Shown here: positions 10,640 to 21,389 of the stretch, piece after piece
Position numbering within the stretch: position 1 is the first letter of the stretch
Layout: the number at the start of each line of letters is the position of its first letter
Assembly: GCA_020796225.1 (NCBI GenBank)
Contig: CM036755.1
Span: 58,299,152-58,363,151 of the forward strand
DNA from: Arion vulgaris
Taxonomy: Eukaryota; Mollusca; Gastropoda; Stylommatophora; Arionidae
Direction of reading: 5' to 3'
Length of the DNA stretch: 64,000 nt
The notes under the pieces: model-generated
The model's input: only the letters and a program-made list of their open reading frames with translations
Databases searched by the model: none
Told to the model about the DNA's origin: nothing
Program-made: the position numbers and the translations under genes

Positions 10640-11240
10640 CCGGATATGAGAATTATGCAAATGAGCAGCATAGCACGCACATCAGATGGAAATGGGATGA
10701 AAGAAATTAAAAGAAGAACAAACATGGCTCTAGAAAAAATTAAACATATAAAAACAGTATAGAACGAAACTGATAAAAAACAAAGATCACACTACTAAGA
10801 GCATGCATATTCCCAGTGGTAACGTGTGGGTGTGAAACATGGACATTTAATAGAGCAGTGGAAAAACATATATATGCTTTCGAAAATAAGTGTTTCAAAA
10901 GAGTCCTCCGTATATCTTGGACAGAGAAGAGAACAAAAAGATCTATCCAGAAATAACTCAAAATCAAAGAAAATTGGCTGATGCTACAAATAAGAAAGAC
11001 AAAATTGAGATATTTTGGACATATAAAAAAACATGAAGGGCTGGAGAAGATCATCATGGAAGAAGGCATTCCGACAAAGAGAAGAAGAGGACGACCATGG
11101 AGAAGATAGATTCACCATGTAACTGGCGGTTTGAACATGACGGCTGCAGAGACAGGACATCTGGTCTATGAGAGAGAAATTCTGGAGGACTGTTGGGGTG
11201 GCAAAGTTCTGCTCAGGACAAGCTATATGATGAGCACGCA
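10640..11240 (+). pseudogene. nLTR-A RT C-terminal copy
   Basis: One frame reads FPVVTCGCETWTFNRAVEKH, then FENKCFKRVLRISWTEKR, LRYFGHIKKHEGLEKIIMEE and RRRGRPWRR, interrupted by stops. A final segment (MTAAETGHLVYERE) and the family 3' end (AGGACAAGCTATATGATGA) follow. This is the thumb-to-tail region of an RTE-like ORF2. It lacks the palm and is inactive. SINE-4-like sequence follows directly. Confidence 0.8.
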
Positions 11241-11345
11241 CGTCTAGCCTAAATCTTCTGGAAAGTAAAGGCGGCTGGCTTGATCTTGACCACATACCCA
11301 TCGTGTGCCGACGATCAATGACAAAAACGTTTAACGCCATATTCC
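11241..11345 (+). mobile_element. SINE-4 tail fragment
   Basis: CTGGAAAGTAAAGGCGGCTG and CCCATCGTGTGCCGACGATC match 21012-21090 in the fuller SINE-4 copy. The tRNA-like head is absent. Confidence 0.5.
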
Positions 11346-11634
11346 CCAATAGACCTCGAGGTATGAACAAGCGTTTTTATCGTTATGCGGTTGTTAGGTG
11401 GGCGAGTTTCTGTCTTTACTGTTAGACCTCATTTGCGGTAATTGAATACATACCTTTTTCTTTTGAAAGAGAGTGTGTGACCGAATGGTGAAACGCAGGC
11501 AGGATTTCTAAAGTAGACCCTTGATCAATCCCTCGGTACGGTCACTACGTTATTTCTGTTGGGAAGAAGAAAAACCCCGATGATCAGCACACGAGTGGAG
11601 GCAGCCTCGTGCAATCGGTCGTAATTCATCTCTC
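11346..11634. other. Unassigned spacer
   Basis: Nothing recognised beyond chance open frames. Confidence 0.4.
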
Positions 11635-11635
11635 G

Positions 11636-11690
<55 letters not shown>

Positions 11691-11692
11691 CC
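11635..11692. repeat. (CT)n(TA)n microsatellite
   Basis: A run of CT dinucleotides followed directly by TA dinucleotides. Confidence 0.97.
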
Positions 11693-11786
11693 CCTACACG
11701 CTCTTAGAAAATGACAACAAAGCTTTGTAGTTTTCTTTTTAGCTGAGTCGAAAAGTAAAGGTTCTACACTTTATTCTATTCCGTCC

Positions 11787-12190
11787 TATATCAGTTCTTC
11801 ATTAGATTAAGAAAATAGTTGATACATCAGTTCTTCATTAGATTAGTAAAATAGTTGATACATCAGTTCTTCATTAGATTAGTAAAATAGTTGATACATC
11901 AGTTCTTCATTAGATTAGTAAAATAGTTGATACATCAGTTCTTCATTAGATTAAGAAAATAGTTGTTATATCAGTTCTTCATTAGATTAAGAAAATAGTT
12001 GTTATATCAGTTCTTCATTAGATTAGTAAACTAGTTGATACATCAGTTCTTCATTAGATTAGTAAAATAGTTGATACATCAGTTCTTCATTAGATTAGTA
12101 AAATAGTTGATATATCAGTTCTTCATTAGATTAAGAAAAAAGTGTTATATCAGTTCTTCATTAGATTAGTAAAATAGTTGTTATATCAGA
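11787..12190. repeat. 36-bp minisatellite, about 11 copies
   Basis: Units of 36 bp contain ATCAGTTCTTCATTAGATTA. Variation (AGTAAAATA or AGAAAATA; GATAC or TTATA) occurs in blocks. One unit near 12130 is shortened. Confidence 0.95.
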
Positions 12191-12549
12191 TAATTGATAA
12201 ATGAAACACACTATAAGACACAACACAATAGCTACTATTCTGGTGTAGTCTAACTCACAAATCATAAAGATAGAAACATTCTGGATATCGGAAGAAGTAA
12301 TGGAGGAATGGGAGACAATGATAATTTCGCAAACGACCACAAGTCATAAAATTATTCACCAGACTGAAATTATGGTAGTCGTTATGTGACTTTGTTTCAA
12401 AGACGGTACTAAAGAAACAACCGCAACAGATGAAAACTACATCAAGAAAACTAAATATAAATTTGCAAGTAAAATATAACTCACTATCTTAGGAGTGGAT
12501 TGTACTAGGAATATATAAAAGATACTTACTTCAAAGCATTGTACTGAAA
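12191..12549. other. Unassigned spacer
   Basis: No gene or repeat recognised. Confidence 0.4.
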
Positions 12550-12914
12550 TGTGTAGAGGATATTTGGAGTAGTAGTTCTTTCTGAGAATACTTGGAGTAA
12601 TAGTTCTTTCTGAGAATAAGTAGCGGATATTTGGTGTAGTAGTTCTTTCTGAGAATAAGTAGCGGCTATTTGGAGTAGTAGTTCCTTCTGAGAATAAGTA
12701 GCGGCTATTTGGAGTTATAGTTCCTTCTAAGAATACGTAGCGGATATTTGGAGTAATAGTTCCTTCAGAGAATACGTAGCGGATATTTGGAGTTATAGTT
12801 CCTTCTAAGAATACGTAGCGGATATTTGGAGTAATAGTTCCTTCAGAAAATACGTAGCGGCTATTTGGAGTAATAGTTCCTTCTAAGAATACGTAGCGGA
12901 TATTTGAAATAGGG
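12550..12914. repeat. 39-bp minisatellite, left part
   Basis: About nine units of 39 bp contain AGCGGATATTTGGAGTAATAG. The array is interrupted by a Penelope-like element and resumes at 13794. Confidence 0.93.
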
Positions 12915-13793
12915 GAAGACTGCAGTAAAACTTGGTAAATAGTGAAACACGTACAAACAAAGTACTATAGTTTTACAAAATACATAAACAGTGACGATAA
13001 ACAGCAACGTTTCGACCAACAAGGCCTTTATCAAGCAAACGAACAAACAGGAGTGACAAATTAAAATGAAACACAAATGGACGACCAAATACCAACGTAG
13101 CTAAGGAAAATCTGGAATAAAAACGAATAACGAAATAAATGTAACACAAAAACACACATAAAAACTAGAAATAGAAAAGAAACAATGAAACATCTAGTAA
13201 ATATATAACTTGAATACATGCAACATATACCCATATAGATTATAAAGCATGGGAAGAGAAAGTACTAAGAAGCATAAGAATGTAATACATGCAACATACA
13301 CCCATAGAGATTACAAAGCATGGGAAGAGAAAGTACTAAGAAGCATAAGAATGTAATACGTTGAGCCCGTGTGGTCGCAAGGTACCATACAAAGAAATCA
13401 ACCGATTCTCCAGAGCAAATCGACTACGATCATCAGAGGAACATGATCGGATGGCTGTGACCTGGACATCGCAAGCTCCTGAATGGCCAGTATCATTGAA
13501 ATGGGTAGCTACAGGGGTCACAGAGCATTGGCGTATATCGCGCAAGTGTTGGGCGAATCGGTCACTGAGTCTCCTGCCGGTTTCCCCAATATAGGCCTTG
13601 TTGCACCGCTTGCAGATAATGGCATAGATAATATTACGGACTCGCACGTGAAACTGTCTTCAACAACGAACGTGGCTTTTGGAAAAGACACCGTGCGGGT
13701 CTGTATTACATAAGCACAAGTGTTGCAGCGCCGACGGCCACACTGGATGGTGCCAAAATGACTCTGGATGTTAGGCTTGAGGCGACATCTGGA
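12915..13793 (-). mobile_element. Penelope-like element, 3' part, inserted in the 39-bp array
   Basis: The segment separates two halves of one minisatellite; GTAGCGGATATTTG occurs at both junctions, although TSD length is ambiguous inside a repeat. On the minus strand it carries a GIY-YIG endonuclease region (13793-13336) and then about 420 bp of 3' sequence. That includes an 80-bp internal duplication (13205-13345) and the terminal motif TTGATAAAGGCC...GGTCGAAACG at 12996-13030. The RT domain is missing, so it is 5'-truncated. A second terminal relic lies at 22470-22625. Confidence 0.88.
13336..13793 (-). pseudogene. Penelope GIY-YIG endonuclease domain
   Basis: In the minus-strand frame from 13793, RCRLKPNIQSHFGTIQCGRR RCNTC forms the cysteine-bearing linker typical of Penelope-like proteins. 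After a one-base frameshift near 13634, NIIYAIICKRCNKAYIGETG RRLSDRFAQHL gives the GIY-YIG core (YxIxC, YIG, and the R and H of the helix). FALENRLI supplies the expected glutamate, and the protein ends HSYAS. The domain nicks target DNA in this retroelement class. The frameshift and absent RT make this copy defective. Confidence 0.9.
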
Positions 13794-13965
13794 TGTAGCG
13801 GATATTTGGAGTAATAGTTCTTTCTGAGAATACGTAGCGGATATTTGGAGTAATAGTTCCTTCAGAGAATAAGTAGCGGCTATTTGGAGTAATAGTTCTT
13901 TCTGAGAATAAGTAGCGGATATTTGGAGTAATAGTTTCTTCAGAGAATACGTAGCTGGTATTTAT
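13794..13965. repeat. 39-bp minisatellite, right part
   Basis: Continuation of the 12550 array with the same AGCGGATATTTGGAGTAATAG unit, about four copies. Confidence 0.93.
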
Positions 13966-13974
13966 ATCAAAACA

Positions 13975-14290
13975 TCACCCGAGTGGTTACCGGTCCCAAA
14001 TTTAGGTGTAAAGAATAGAACCCTTGTTACCTGCCACGCATGTCGTAAGAGGCGTCTAAGGAGGTTGGGCGTATGGATAGCTACCCCACATCGTAAAAAA
14101 CACTAGATGGCTACAGAACGGAGAGCGAACCGAGTAAACGCTGGCTGAAATCGGACACATCGACGAAGGATAAGCACCAGAGCTCCAAATGGTGCTGAAG
14201 ATGTGACGTAAAACACACTAATGCTAAGGCTGCACAAATCAGATTTCCCCATTAATAGAATTTATGGGGAGGTCTGGTACATCGGTCTGG
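13975..14290 (+). mobile_element. SINE-1 related copy (subfamily with GAGTGGTTACCGG head)
   Basis: It starts CCCGAGTGGTTACCGG, like the 59.8-kb copy, and carries the core CATGTCGTAAGAGGCGTCT. The 3' half (GCTGAAATCGGACACATCGA) differs from the main SINE-1 body. The end is unclear, near TGGGGAGGTCTGG. Confidence 0.6.
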
Positions 14291-14604
14291 ACGGTGATCG
14301 CGAGAGAGAGTGAGAGATATCAACACATTGTACTAAAATGTCTAGAGGACATTATATCATCAGTTTGTACATAGATGACACTAAAGCAATAATTTATGAT
14401 AAAGATTTGTAAATAGGATATTTGAAAGAAAATGGTGTACATAGAGGGCATTTAAATGTATTCTGTCCAAGAATCTATTTCTAACCAAGAACTTCTTACC
14501 TAGTATCAAAGCAATAATATTGCACTAAGTATGTGTGGACGACACACGCTGATGAACCATGTTGTACTAAAATATGGATCCGACATTTGTAGCAACGAGA
14601 TCTA
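14291..14604. other. Unassigned spacer next to the 33-bp array
   Basis: Diverged traces of the array unit (TCTAGAGGACATTATATC) occur near 14340; otherwise nothing recognised. Confidence 0.4.
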
Positions 14605-14937
14605 ATGTGTAGAGGACATTTATAGCAACAAGATGTACTGTGTAGAGGACATTTGTAACAACAAGATGTACTGTGTAGAGGACATTTGTAACAACAAGAT
14701 GTACTGTGTAGAGGACATTTGTAACAACAAGATGTACTGTGTAGAGGACATTTGTAACAACAAGATGTACTGTGTAGAGGACATTTGTAACAACAAGATG
14801 TACTGTGTAGAGGGCATTTGTAACAACAAGATGTAATGTGTAGAGGACATTTGTAGCAACGAGATGTACTGTGTAGAGGATATTTGTAGCAACAAGATGT
14901 AATGTGTAGAGGACATTTGTAACAACAAGATGTAATT
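14605..14937. repeat. 33-bp minisatellite, about 10 copies
   Basis: Units of 33 bp contain TGTGTAGAGGACATTTGTAA. Because 33 is a multiple of three, frames on both strands stay open and would give 11-residue repeats. There is no sign of real coding. Confidence 0.95.
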
Positions 14938-14949
14938 AATGCGTATAGG

Positions 14950-15420
14950 GTATTTAAAATATCATCATCAAGTAGTTTGTCCTGAGCAGAATTTTGCCAC
15001 CCCAGCAGTCCTCAGCAATCTCTCTCATAGGCTAGATGTCCTGCCTCTGCAGTCGTCATGCTCAACTAACCAGTTTTTCCCTGAATCCATCTTCTCCGTG
15101 GTCTTCCTTTTCTATTCTTTGCCGGTATGCCTCCTTCCATGATGGTCTTCTCCATCCCATTGTGCCTCTTCAGAAGTTCAAAATACCTCAATTTAATCTT
15201 TCTTATTTGTAGCATCAGCAAGTTTTCTTTCATTTTGAGTTCTTTCTCGATATATCTGTTTGTTCTATTCTCTGTCCGATACTCTTCTGTAACACTTATT
15301 TTCAAAAGCACAGATATGTTTTTCCACTGTTTTGTTAAATGTCCATGCTTCATACCCACATGTTGTCAATGTGAATATCCTTGCTCTTAGTATAGTATTC
15401 TGAGCTTTGTTTTCCTAGCG
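14950..15420 (-). pseudogene. nLTR-A RT C-terminal copy
   Basis: Minus-strand pieces read MKENLLMLQIRKIKLRYFEL LKRHNGMEKTIMEGGIPAKN and KGRPRRRWIQ, the nLTR-A tail. The thumb (KHGHLTKQWKNI) is in a shifted frame. The 3' end (GACAAACTACTTGATGATGA) sits at about 14955-14990. No palm domain. Confidence 0.8.
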
Positions 15421-15795
15421 CTTTGTTTTTTAAATATATGTTCCATATTTGATCTTCAGTTAATTTAGTGTGACCAGCAATAGTTATTTCACAAACATCA
15501 AATCATCAGTTTGATGCAGATAATGTTTCCATATTTGTATAATGCTGTCTGATGTATTTATAATCCCAGAGTTGACATATGAGAACATGTACGTTCACAC
15601 GATCGCATAGATAAACATACTCATGACATGTTGCCAATGACGCTTGTTGTCCCGGAAATAACGAATGGCCAATGAAGCTTAAAGTTTACTGTCGATGAAA
15701 GATTGATGGGTAAATGTGATCACGTGACGAGTAAAGCTGTTGATTGTCTTGTACTGTCCTGACATTATTTGACTTAGTCGACATTTAACCTACCC
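15421..15795. other. Unassigned spacer
   Basis: No recognisable gene or repeat. Confidence 0.35.
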
Positions 15796-15799
15796 TGTT

Positions 15800-15985
15800 T
15801 AGTCAGTTTTAGTTCAATCGTTGGATCATCATCACTGTACATCAAACCAATTACTTTATAAGTGTTCCGATCTCCTCCTCAGTATTTCTCTCAGTTTAGT
15901 TTAGTCATCAGATCATCATCACTACACATCGAACCAATTAGTCCATAAGTGCTCCGATCTCCTCCTCAGTATTTCTCTCAGTGTG
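15800..15985. repeat. 86-bp direct duplication
   Basis: Two copies, about 10 percent diverged, share CGATCTCCTCCTCAGTATTT at 15869 and 15955. Confidence 0.85.
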
Positions 15986-15989
15986 TGCC

Positions 15990-16575
15990 GACTAACGACA
16001 CCGATTCTTTGTTAGTTTAATATTATTCTTTGTCTACCAGCATAGTGTTCTTGTCTAGCTACATCATATTTGACTTGGAATTCTTGCATTCCATTTAGTG
16101 TTGTAGATTCACCACTATTACTTGAATCCTTTACACATCCTCTCTCCCTTATGGGATTTATAATATCAACCTGGTCCATTGTTCCCGCACGTTCCACAGC
16201 AGGCATACCTGCATGCCTATCGATGCGCTCATATCCCTTTACACCTGCATACCATTGCATACAAATAAAACTGATTTTTGTCAGCCAAGACCTCCTCATT
16301 GACTCTAACCATTATCTCCGTCCAGCCTGTTTCAATCTGCCTGAGCATACTCATTGAGTCACCGAGAAAACATGTATGGTTAAAGTCTGCGTGTCCAACG
16401 AAACCATCGCTTCAGTTAATGCCATGATTTCCATAGTGAGACTGCTTGTAGTCACGGAAAAACCACCCCTGTTTTCCTTCACAACATCCCCTCTGATGTG
16501 AGCAGTGAAAGAACATGAGCTCCGCACTTATCGAAGCACTGACCCATCTGTATACATAATTACATCGTTCTCAGA
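15990..16575 (-). pseudogene. J-family RNase H relic
   Basis: Minus-strand fragments in order are MYTDGSV (first catalytic D block), TSSLTMEIMALTEAM (E block) and HAG followed by a degraded NERADRL-like stretch. They are separated by stops and frameshifts, and the third catalytic D block is unrecognisable. The order matches RNase H of J copies at 27.5 and 55.2 kb. It continues as a 95-codon open frame (16299-16012) with no recognised motif. It is inactive. Confidence 0.65.
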
Positions 16576-16759
16576 CGAGTTCTCATAAATTCACCTTCCA
16601 TGTGGAGTGTGTCAATCGTTATCAATCGTTACTCACCGTTCTGTTACTAACGACAAGTCCAAATTATGTTGCAATACTTTCAACACAAGTCCAAAAGTTC
16701 CAACTTCATATAATCGTCAAGTAGCGTCTCCGCATCAAACGTTGACGGCAATGAGAAAA

Positions 16760-16761
<2 letters not shown>

Positions 16762-16816
<55 letters not shown>

Positions 16817-16817
16817 G
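16762..16817. repeat. (TA)n microsatellite
   Basis: About 27 TA dinucleotides. Confidence 0.98.
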
Positions 16818-16829
16818 TAATATAGTTTG

Positions 16830-17545
16830 TCTATATAATGAAGACACCTATGACAAGTAATGCAGATATCACACTGGAATCTAAAAAGATAAAAATAACA
16901 GCAGTTCACCTATTTAGGTAGCAATTTTGATTGCACAGGAAATGTTAAAAGAAATTATGATACGTATTGGACAGCAACATCAGCTTTTAAAAGTCTAAAT
17001 AAAATATGGAATTGCAAATTATATAGTATTAAAACTAAATTACGAATTTTCAATTCAAATGTTGTATCAATCCTAACATATGCCAGCGAGAGTTGTATCA
17101 ATCCTAACATATGTCAGCGAGAGTTGGAAAATGACTAAAGATATAGAAAGCAAGTTGAATGCATTTGAAAATAGATGTCTGCGAAAAATAATGAATTTAA
17201 AATGAAGCAAATTCATGAGAAGTGATGAAATCAGAGACATATCTGATCAACCACTAGTGACAACTGTTATAAGAGAGAGAGAAGATGGAGATATGTTGGA
17301 CACACCTTGAGGAGAAATAATCAACGAATATCAAAGCAGGCATTGAAGTGGGATGCAAAGGGTTCAAGAAAGAGACGTCGACCTAAGGAGACCCTGAAAC
17401 GAACTTTGCTGAGAGAGGCAGGAGGTATCGGTCTCAGTTCCATGGATGAGATTGAGCGAGTTGCCCAGGATAGAGCGGTATGGAGAAGTTACTTGTAAGC
17501 CCTATGTAACGTATAACGGTACGAGAGGAATTATTATTATATAGT
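16830..17545 (+). pseudogene. nLTR-C RT thumb and C-terminus, degraded
   Basis: The stretch from KTPMTSNADITLESKKIKIT is colinear with the minus-strand nLTR-C copy at 53.6 kb. It continues with thumb remnants (a short local duplication around 17066-17110) and ends in a clean frame at 17307-17498: ISKQALKWDAKGSRKRRRPK ETLKRTLLREAGG and IERVAQDRAVWRSYL. These are the K/R-rich tail and terminal motif of RTE-type RTs. It ends GGTACGAGAGGAATTATTAT, the family's 3' terminus. Many stops upstream. Confidence 0.8.
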
Positions 17546-17630
17546 TTGTCTAGTCGTACTGAAAGTGCTGATTAAAAGCAGAAATAAAAAAAATCACAAA
17601 ATGTTGAAGTCTTCATGGTAATCTTCTTCT

Positions 17631-17890
17631 TCTTCTTCTTCGAACGCTCCATATCGACCCCTTGATAACCACTCTATGTGATTTGTATGTGATCTGAGCC
17701 TAAGATCGAGTGTACGTTGTGGCATTTATGCGCCTACAAGTCGACCAAATCTGATTTCTGCGATGCTTTTTATTTACTAGAGTAACTTCCCGAGGCCCCT
17801 ACATCAGACGCCTCTTACGACATGCCTTGTAGGTCGCAGTTGCACAATTCTTTGCTTCCCTTGCGGCCCTCGGCACCACACGGGTGGCAT
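17631..17890 (-). mobile_element. SINE-1 copy
   Basis: Reverse-oriented copy running from (TTC)n at 17625-17641 to CACACGGGTG. It contains AGACGCCTCTTACGACATG, the complement of the core. Flanks CATGGTAAT and CATAGTAAT may be a diverged target duplication. Confidence 0.85.
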
Positions 17891-17994
17891 AGTAATATGA
17901 GAATGCATATACTACCATAGTTATAATTTTATAAAATTGTACTGACAATTTATTTAACATATAATATGAGGATTTGCTTATTGAATACTCTAGA

Positions 17995-18009
17995 CATCAT
18001 CATCTTCAC

Positions 18010-18061
<52 letters not shown>

Positions 18062-18172
18062 TTCATCATCATCTTCACCATCATCATCATCATTGTCATC
18101 ATCATCATCATCATCGTCATTATCATCATCATCATCATCATCCTCATCATCATCATCATCATCATCATCATC

Positions 18173-18208
<36 letters not shown>

Positions 18209-18209
18209 G

Positions 18210-18270
<61 letters not shown>

Positions 18271-18280
18271 TATCGTCATT

Positions 18281-18311
<31 letters not shown>
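17995..18311. repeat. (ATC)n trinucleotide array, about 105 units
   Basis: Imperfect CAT/ATC repeats. The array abuts the 3' end of the minus-strand nLTR-A copy, whose family carries a short (GAT)n tail. Frames read poly-His, poly-Ser, poly-Ile or poly-Met and are not genes. Confidence 0.97.
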
Positions 18312-18715
18312 CCAAATCGCTTGTCCTAAGCAGAACTTTGCCAACCTAACAGTTCTTTAGAATTTCTTTCATATGCCAGATGTCCCGCCTCACAGCCAAG
18401 CTCAAATCACCAGTTACATCCTTAATCCATCTTATCCGTGGTCTTCCTCATCTCACTTTTGTCGGGATTCCACCTTCCATAATGGTTTTTTCTAACCGAG
18501 TCTCTTTATATGTTCAAAATACTTCACTTTTCTCATTCGTATTTGTAGCATTAGCCAATTTTCTTTGAATTTGAGTTATTTCTGGATAGATCTATTTGTT
18601 CTATTCTCTATCCATCATATACGGAAGACTCTTCCATACCACTTATATTCAAAAACACATTGATGTTTTTTTCAGTGTCTTGTTAAACGTTCATGCGTCA
18701 GACCTTTGGACATCA
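18312..18715 (-). pseudogene. nLTR-A RT C-terminal copy
   Basis: The minus strand starts (family 3' end) with ACAAGCGATTTGGTGATGAT. It contains the GRPR-type tail (complement of CGTGGTCTTCCTCATCTC) and the linker with LMLQIRMRK-like sequence, all in broken frames up to about 18715. It aligns base by base with the 14.95-kb and 32.7-kb copies. Confidence 0.75.
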
Positions 18716-18869
18716 TTTCCATTCTAGGCTACCCCATTTATGTGGAGAATATAAACGTAGATAATCAAATCATTACATGACATCAAACAGTGTTAGATGC
18801 TTTCAAGATTTCAGATACAAGTAATGCCATCTTCCAACTCTGCTCACGAATTACACCAAAGTAATATCG

Positions 18870-18945
18870 TAGTAAATTGAATGCATTTGCAAATAGATGT
18901 CTGCGAAGATTAATGAACATACAATGGGACGAATTCAGGAGAATT
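18870..18945 (+). pseudogene. nLTR-C thumb fragment
   Basis: LNAFANRCLRRLMNIQWDEF is the FENRCLRRxxxIxW motif of the nLTR-C thumb and resembles 17155-17230. It is about 25 codons with no continuation. Confidence 0.55.
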
Positions 18946-19019
18946 TATATAATATTATAGTATAATATACTTATATTATATTTATTTATACATATTACGT
19001 ATATCATTTCTTATATTAT

Positions 19020-19990
19020 ATATACGAAGACAATATCACCAAGGTCTTGAGAATAAATGCAGTAAATGTAAACCAGATTATACTGAAGGAAACCGCTCTA
19101 CATGATCTGGATTCATACACATAACTTGGTAGCAACATAGATACAGAAGGGGGAACTAACAAAGATGTCAAGATAATAATACAAAAATGCAAGGGAAAAC
19201 TATATTGCATTGAGTAAGAAAGGAGATCAAAACAAAGACAATGCTGAGATTCTTTCAATCAAATGTAAAGTCAGTGCTGTTCTATGGCTCAGAAACATGG
19301 AAGACAACAAAAGAAACCACCAGAAAACTACAGACCTTCATAAATGGATGTTTACTCAAAATAGAGGGACTGAGATGGTATGATAAGATTACGAACAAGG
19401 AACTCAAAGAACTAAGTAGATACCAGTAAGAAAGAACTAAGTAGATACCAGTGAGAAAGAACTAAGTAGATACCAGTGAGAAAAAACTAAGTAGATACCA
19501 GTGAGAAAGAACTAAGTAGATACCAGTAAGAAAGAACTAAGTAGATACCAGTAAGAAAGAACTAAGTAGATACCAGTGAGAAAGAACTAAGTAGATACCA
19601 GTAAGAAAGAACTAAGTAGATACCAGTAAGAAAGAACTAAGTAGATACCAGTGAGAAAGAACTAAGTAGATACCAGTAAGAAAGAACTAAGTAGATACCA
19701 GTAAGAAAGAACTAAGTATATACCAGTGAGAAAGAACTAAGGAAGAAACGCTGGCTATTGATAGGACACACTCTGAGAAGACCGAAGCATTGCAAAATCA
19801 GCACTGGTTTAGAACCCGCAGGAAAAGAAAAGTAGGGGAATACCCGGAGAAGAGAACTAGAGGCTGATATTAAAATGATAGATAAAACATAGAAAGAGTT
19901 AGTAGGGATGGCAAGAGAGAGAGAGAAGAACTAAAGAAGTTTGTTGAAGACCTGTGCTCCATTGTGAGTTGAAAGATTGAAGAAGAATAA
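19020..19990 (+). pseudogene. nLTR-B RT thumb and C-terminus, interrupted by a 25-bp array
   Basis: 19070-19240 gives YLGSN-type thumb remnants in broken frames. 19241-19429 is open: MLRFFQSNVKSVLFYGSETW KTTKETTRKLQTFINGCLL and ITNKELKELSRYQ. The frame then enters a 25-bp array (19405-19743). It emerges as EKELRKKRWLLIGHTLRR, the conserved RKxxWxxIGH motif, followed by a frameshifted WNPQGKxK tail and 3' end (CTGTGCTCCATTGTGAG). It is a dead copy, and its single-copy linker was expanded into the array. Confidence 0.8.
19405..19743. repeat. 25-bp minisatellite inside nLTR-B, about 13 copies
   Basis: Units of 25 bp contain GAACTAAGTAGATACCAGT(A/G)A. The flanks are the two halves of the RT linker, ITNKELKE on the left and LRKKRWLLIGH on the right. 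The unit is the linker sequence itself (readable as TK-stop-IPVRK). Confidence 0.93.
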
Positions 19991-20084
19991 AATATCAGAT
20001 GATTATAAAAAGCAAAATACAGATACTAGATAATGGTAAGAAATAATTTCAATCACAATAAACAACTATAAGATTACATCATTT

Positions 20085-20828
20085 TTGCGGTGTGTGTGTT
20101 TCTGCTACATGTGTGTGTGTGTTTCTGCTACATGTGTGTGTGTGTTTCTGCTACATGTGTGTGTGTGTTTCTGCTACATGTGTGTGTGTGTTTCTGCTTC
20201 ATGTGTGTGTGTTTCTGCTTCATGTGTGTGTGTTTCTGCTACATGTGTGTGTGTGTTTCTGCTTCATGTGTGTGTGTTTCTGCTTCATGTGTGTGTGTTT
20301 CTGCTTCATGTGTGTGTGTGTTTCTGCTCCATGTGTGTGTGTTTCTGCTACATGTGTGTGTGTTTCTGCTTCATGTGTGTGTGTTTCTGCTTCATGTGTG
20401 TGTGTTTCTGCTACATGTGTGTCTGTGTTTCTGCTTCATGTGTGTGTGTTTCTGCTTCATGTGTGTGTGTGTTTCTGCTACATGTGTGTGTGTGTTTCTG
20501 CTACATGTGTGTGTGTGTTTCTGCTACATGTGTGTGTGTGTTTCTGCTTCATGTGTGTGTGTGTTTCTGCTACATTTGTGTGTGTGTTTCTGCTACATGT
20601 GTGTGTGTTTCTGCTTCATGTGTGTGTGTGTTTCTGCTACATGTGTGTGTGTGTTTCTGCTACATGTGTGTGTGTGTTTCTGCTACATGTGTGTGTGTGT
20701 TTCTGCTACATGTGTGTGTGTGTTTCTGCTACATGTGTGTGTGTGTTTCTGCTACATGTGTGTGTGTGTTTCTGCTTCATGTGTGTGTGTGTTTCTGCTT
20801 CATGTGTGTGTGTTTCTGCTCCATGTGA
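20085..20828. repeat. TG-rich minisatellite, 22-24-bp units
   Basis: Units of TTTCTGCTACATGTGTGTG type, with CTAC or CTTC variants and (TG)n length variation, about 31 copies. All three plus frames stay open, producing Cys/Val-rich pseudo-ORFs of about 250 codons. This is caused by the repeat. Confidence 0.96.
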
Positions 20829-20874
20829 ATCAAGGACTAAGAGATGTCTCGTAATATTTATAACCCACAGCAGA

Positions 20875-21130
20875 CATTAGAGCCGCATTAGCGTAGCTGC
20901 TAGTGAACTCACTCCTTATGCTAGTGGTTCTGGTTCAATTAATTACACAGCGGGTGTGGAATTTGTCCGATCGTAACGACTCCCAGAACGACCCAGCCTC
21001 ATTTGGGTACCAGGAAAATCACTGGAAAGTAAAGGTGACAAGCGTGATGTTGGGCACATCACCCATCGTGTGCCGATGGTCATTGAAAAATACGGTCATA
21101 ACACAAAGTATATACCACGTGGTATAGAAA
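20875..21130 (+). mobile_element. SINE-4 copy with tRNA-like head
   Basis: The head has A-box-like TTAGCGTAGCTGCTAGTG and B-box-like TGGTTCAATT. The body contains CACTGGAAAGTAAAGGTGAC and CACCCATCGTGTGCCGATGG, shared with 11241-11345. It is probably a pol III SINE; the 3' end near TATACCACGTGGTATA is uncertain. Confidence 0.6.
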
Positions 21131-21389
21131 GGGTTCTTTTATTATGTTTTTTTTACAGCTTCACAAACTATTTTTGTTACAGTTTCACAAATTAGTTCAC
21201 AAAGCGAAACTCTTACAACTATTTATTTATAGAACAAGACACTTCCAATAAAGACTTTGTAAGCGTCACTGTTTACCCAGTATCAAATGATCACGTATAA
21301 TGATGACGTTATACAAGAACAAATATAGTTTCTAAGCGAAACATCAACGAATGCGGAAGTTTAACTGATATTATATTTGTAATGTTCAT
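21131..21389. other. Unassigned AT-rich spacer
   Basis: No feature recognised. Confidence 0.4.

Noticed and set aside
17966..18360. Long frames encoding poly-His, poly-Ser, poly-Ile or poly-Met
   Set aside because: All are translations of one (ATC)n trinucleotide array in different frames.
20085..20880. Three overlapping 250-codon Cys/Val-rich frames
   Set aside because: They follow from TG-rich 22-24-bp repeats without stops; no signal peptide with unique sequence or other domain.
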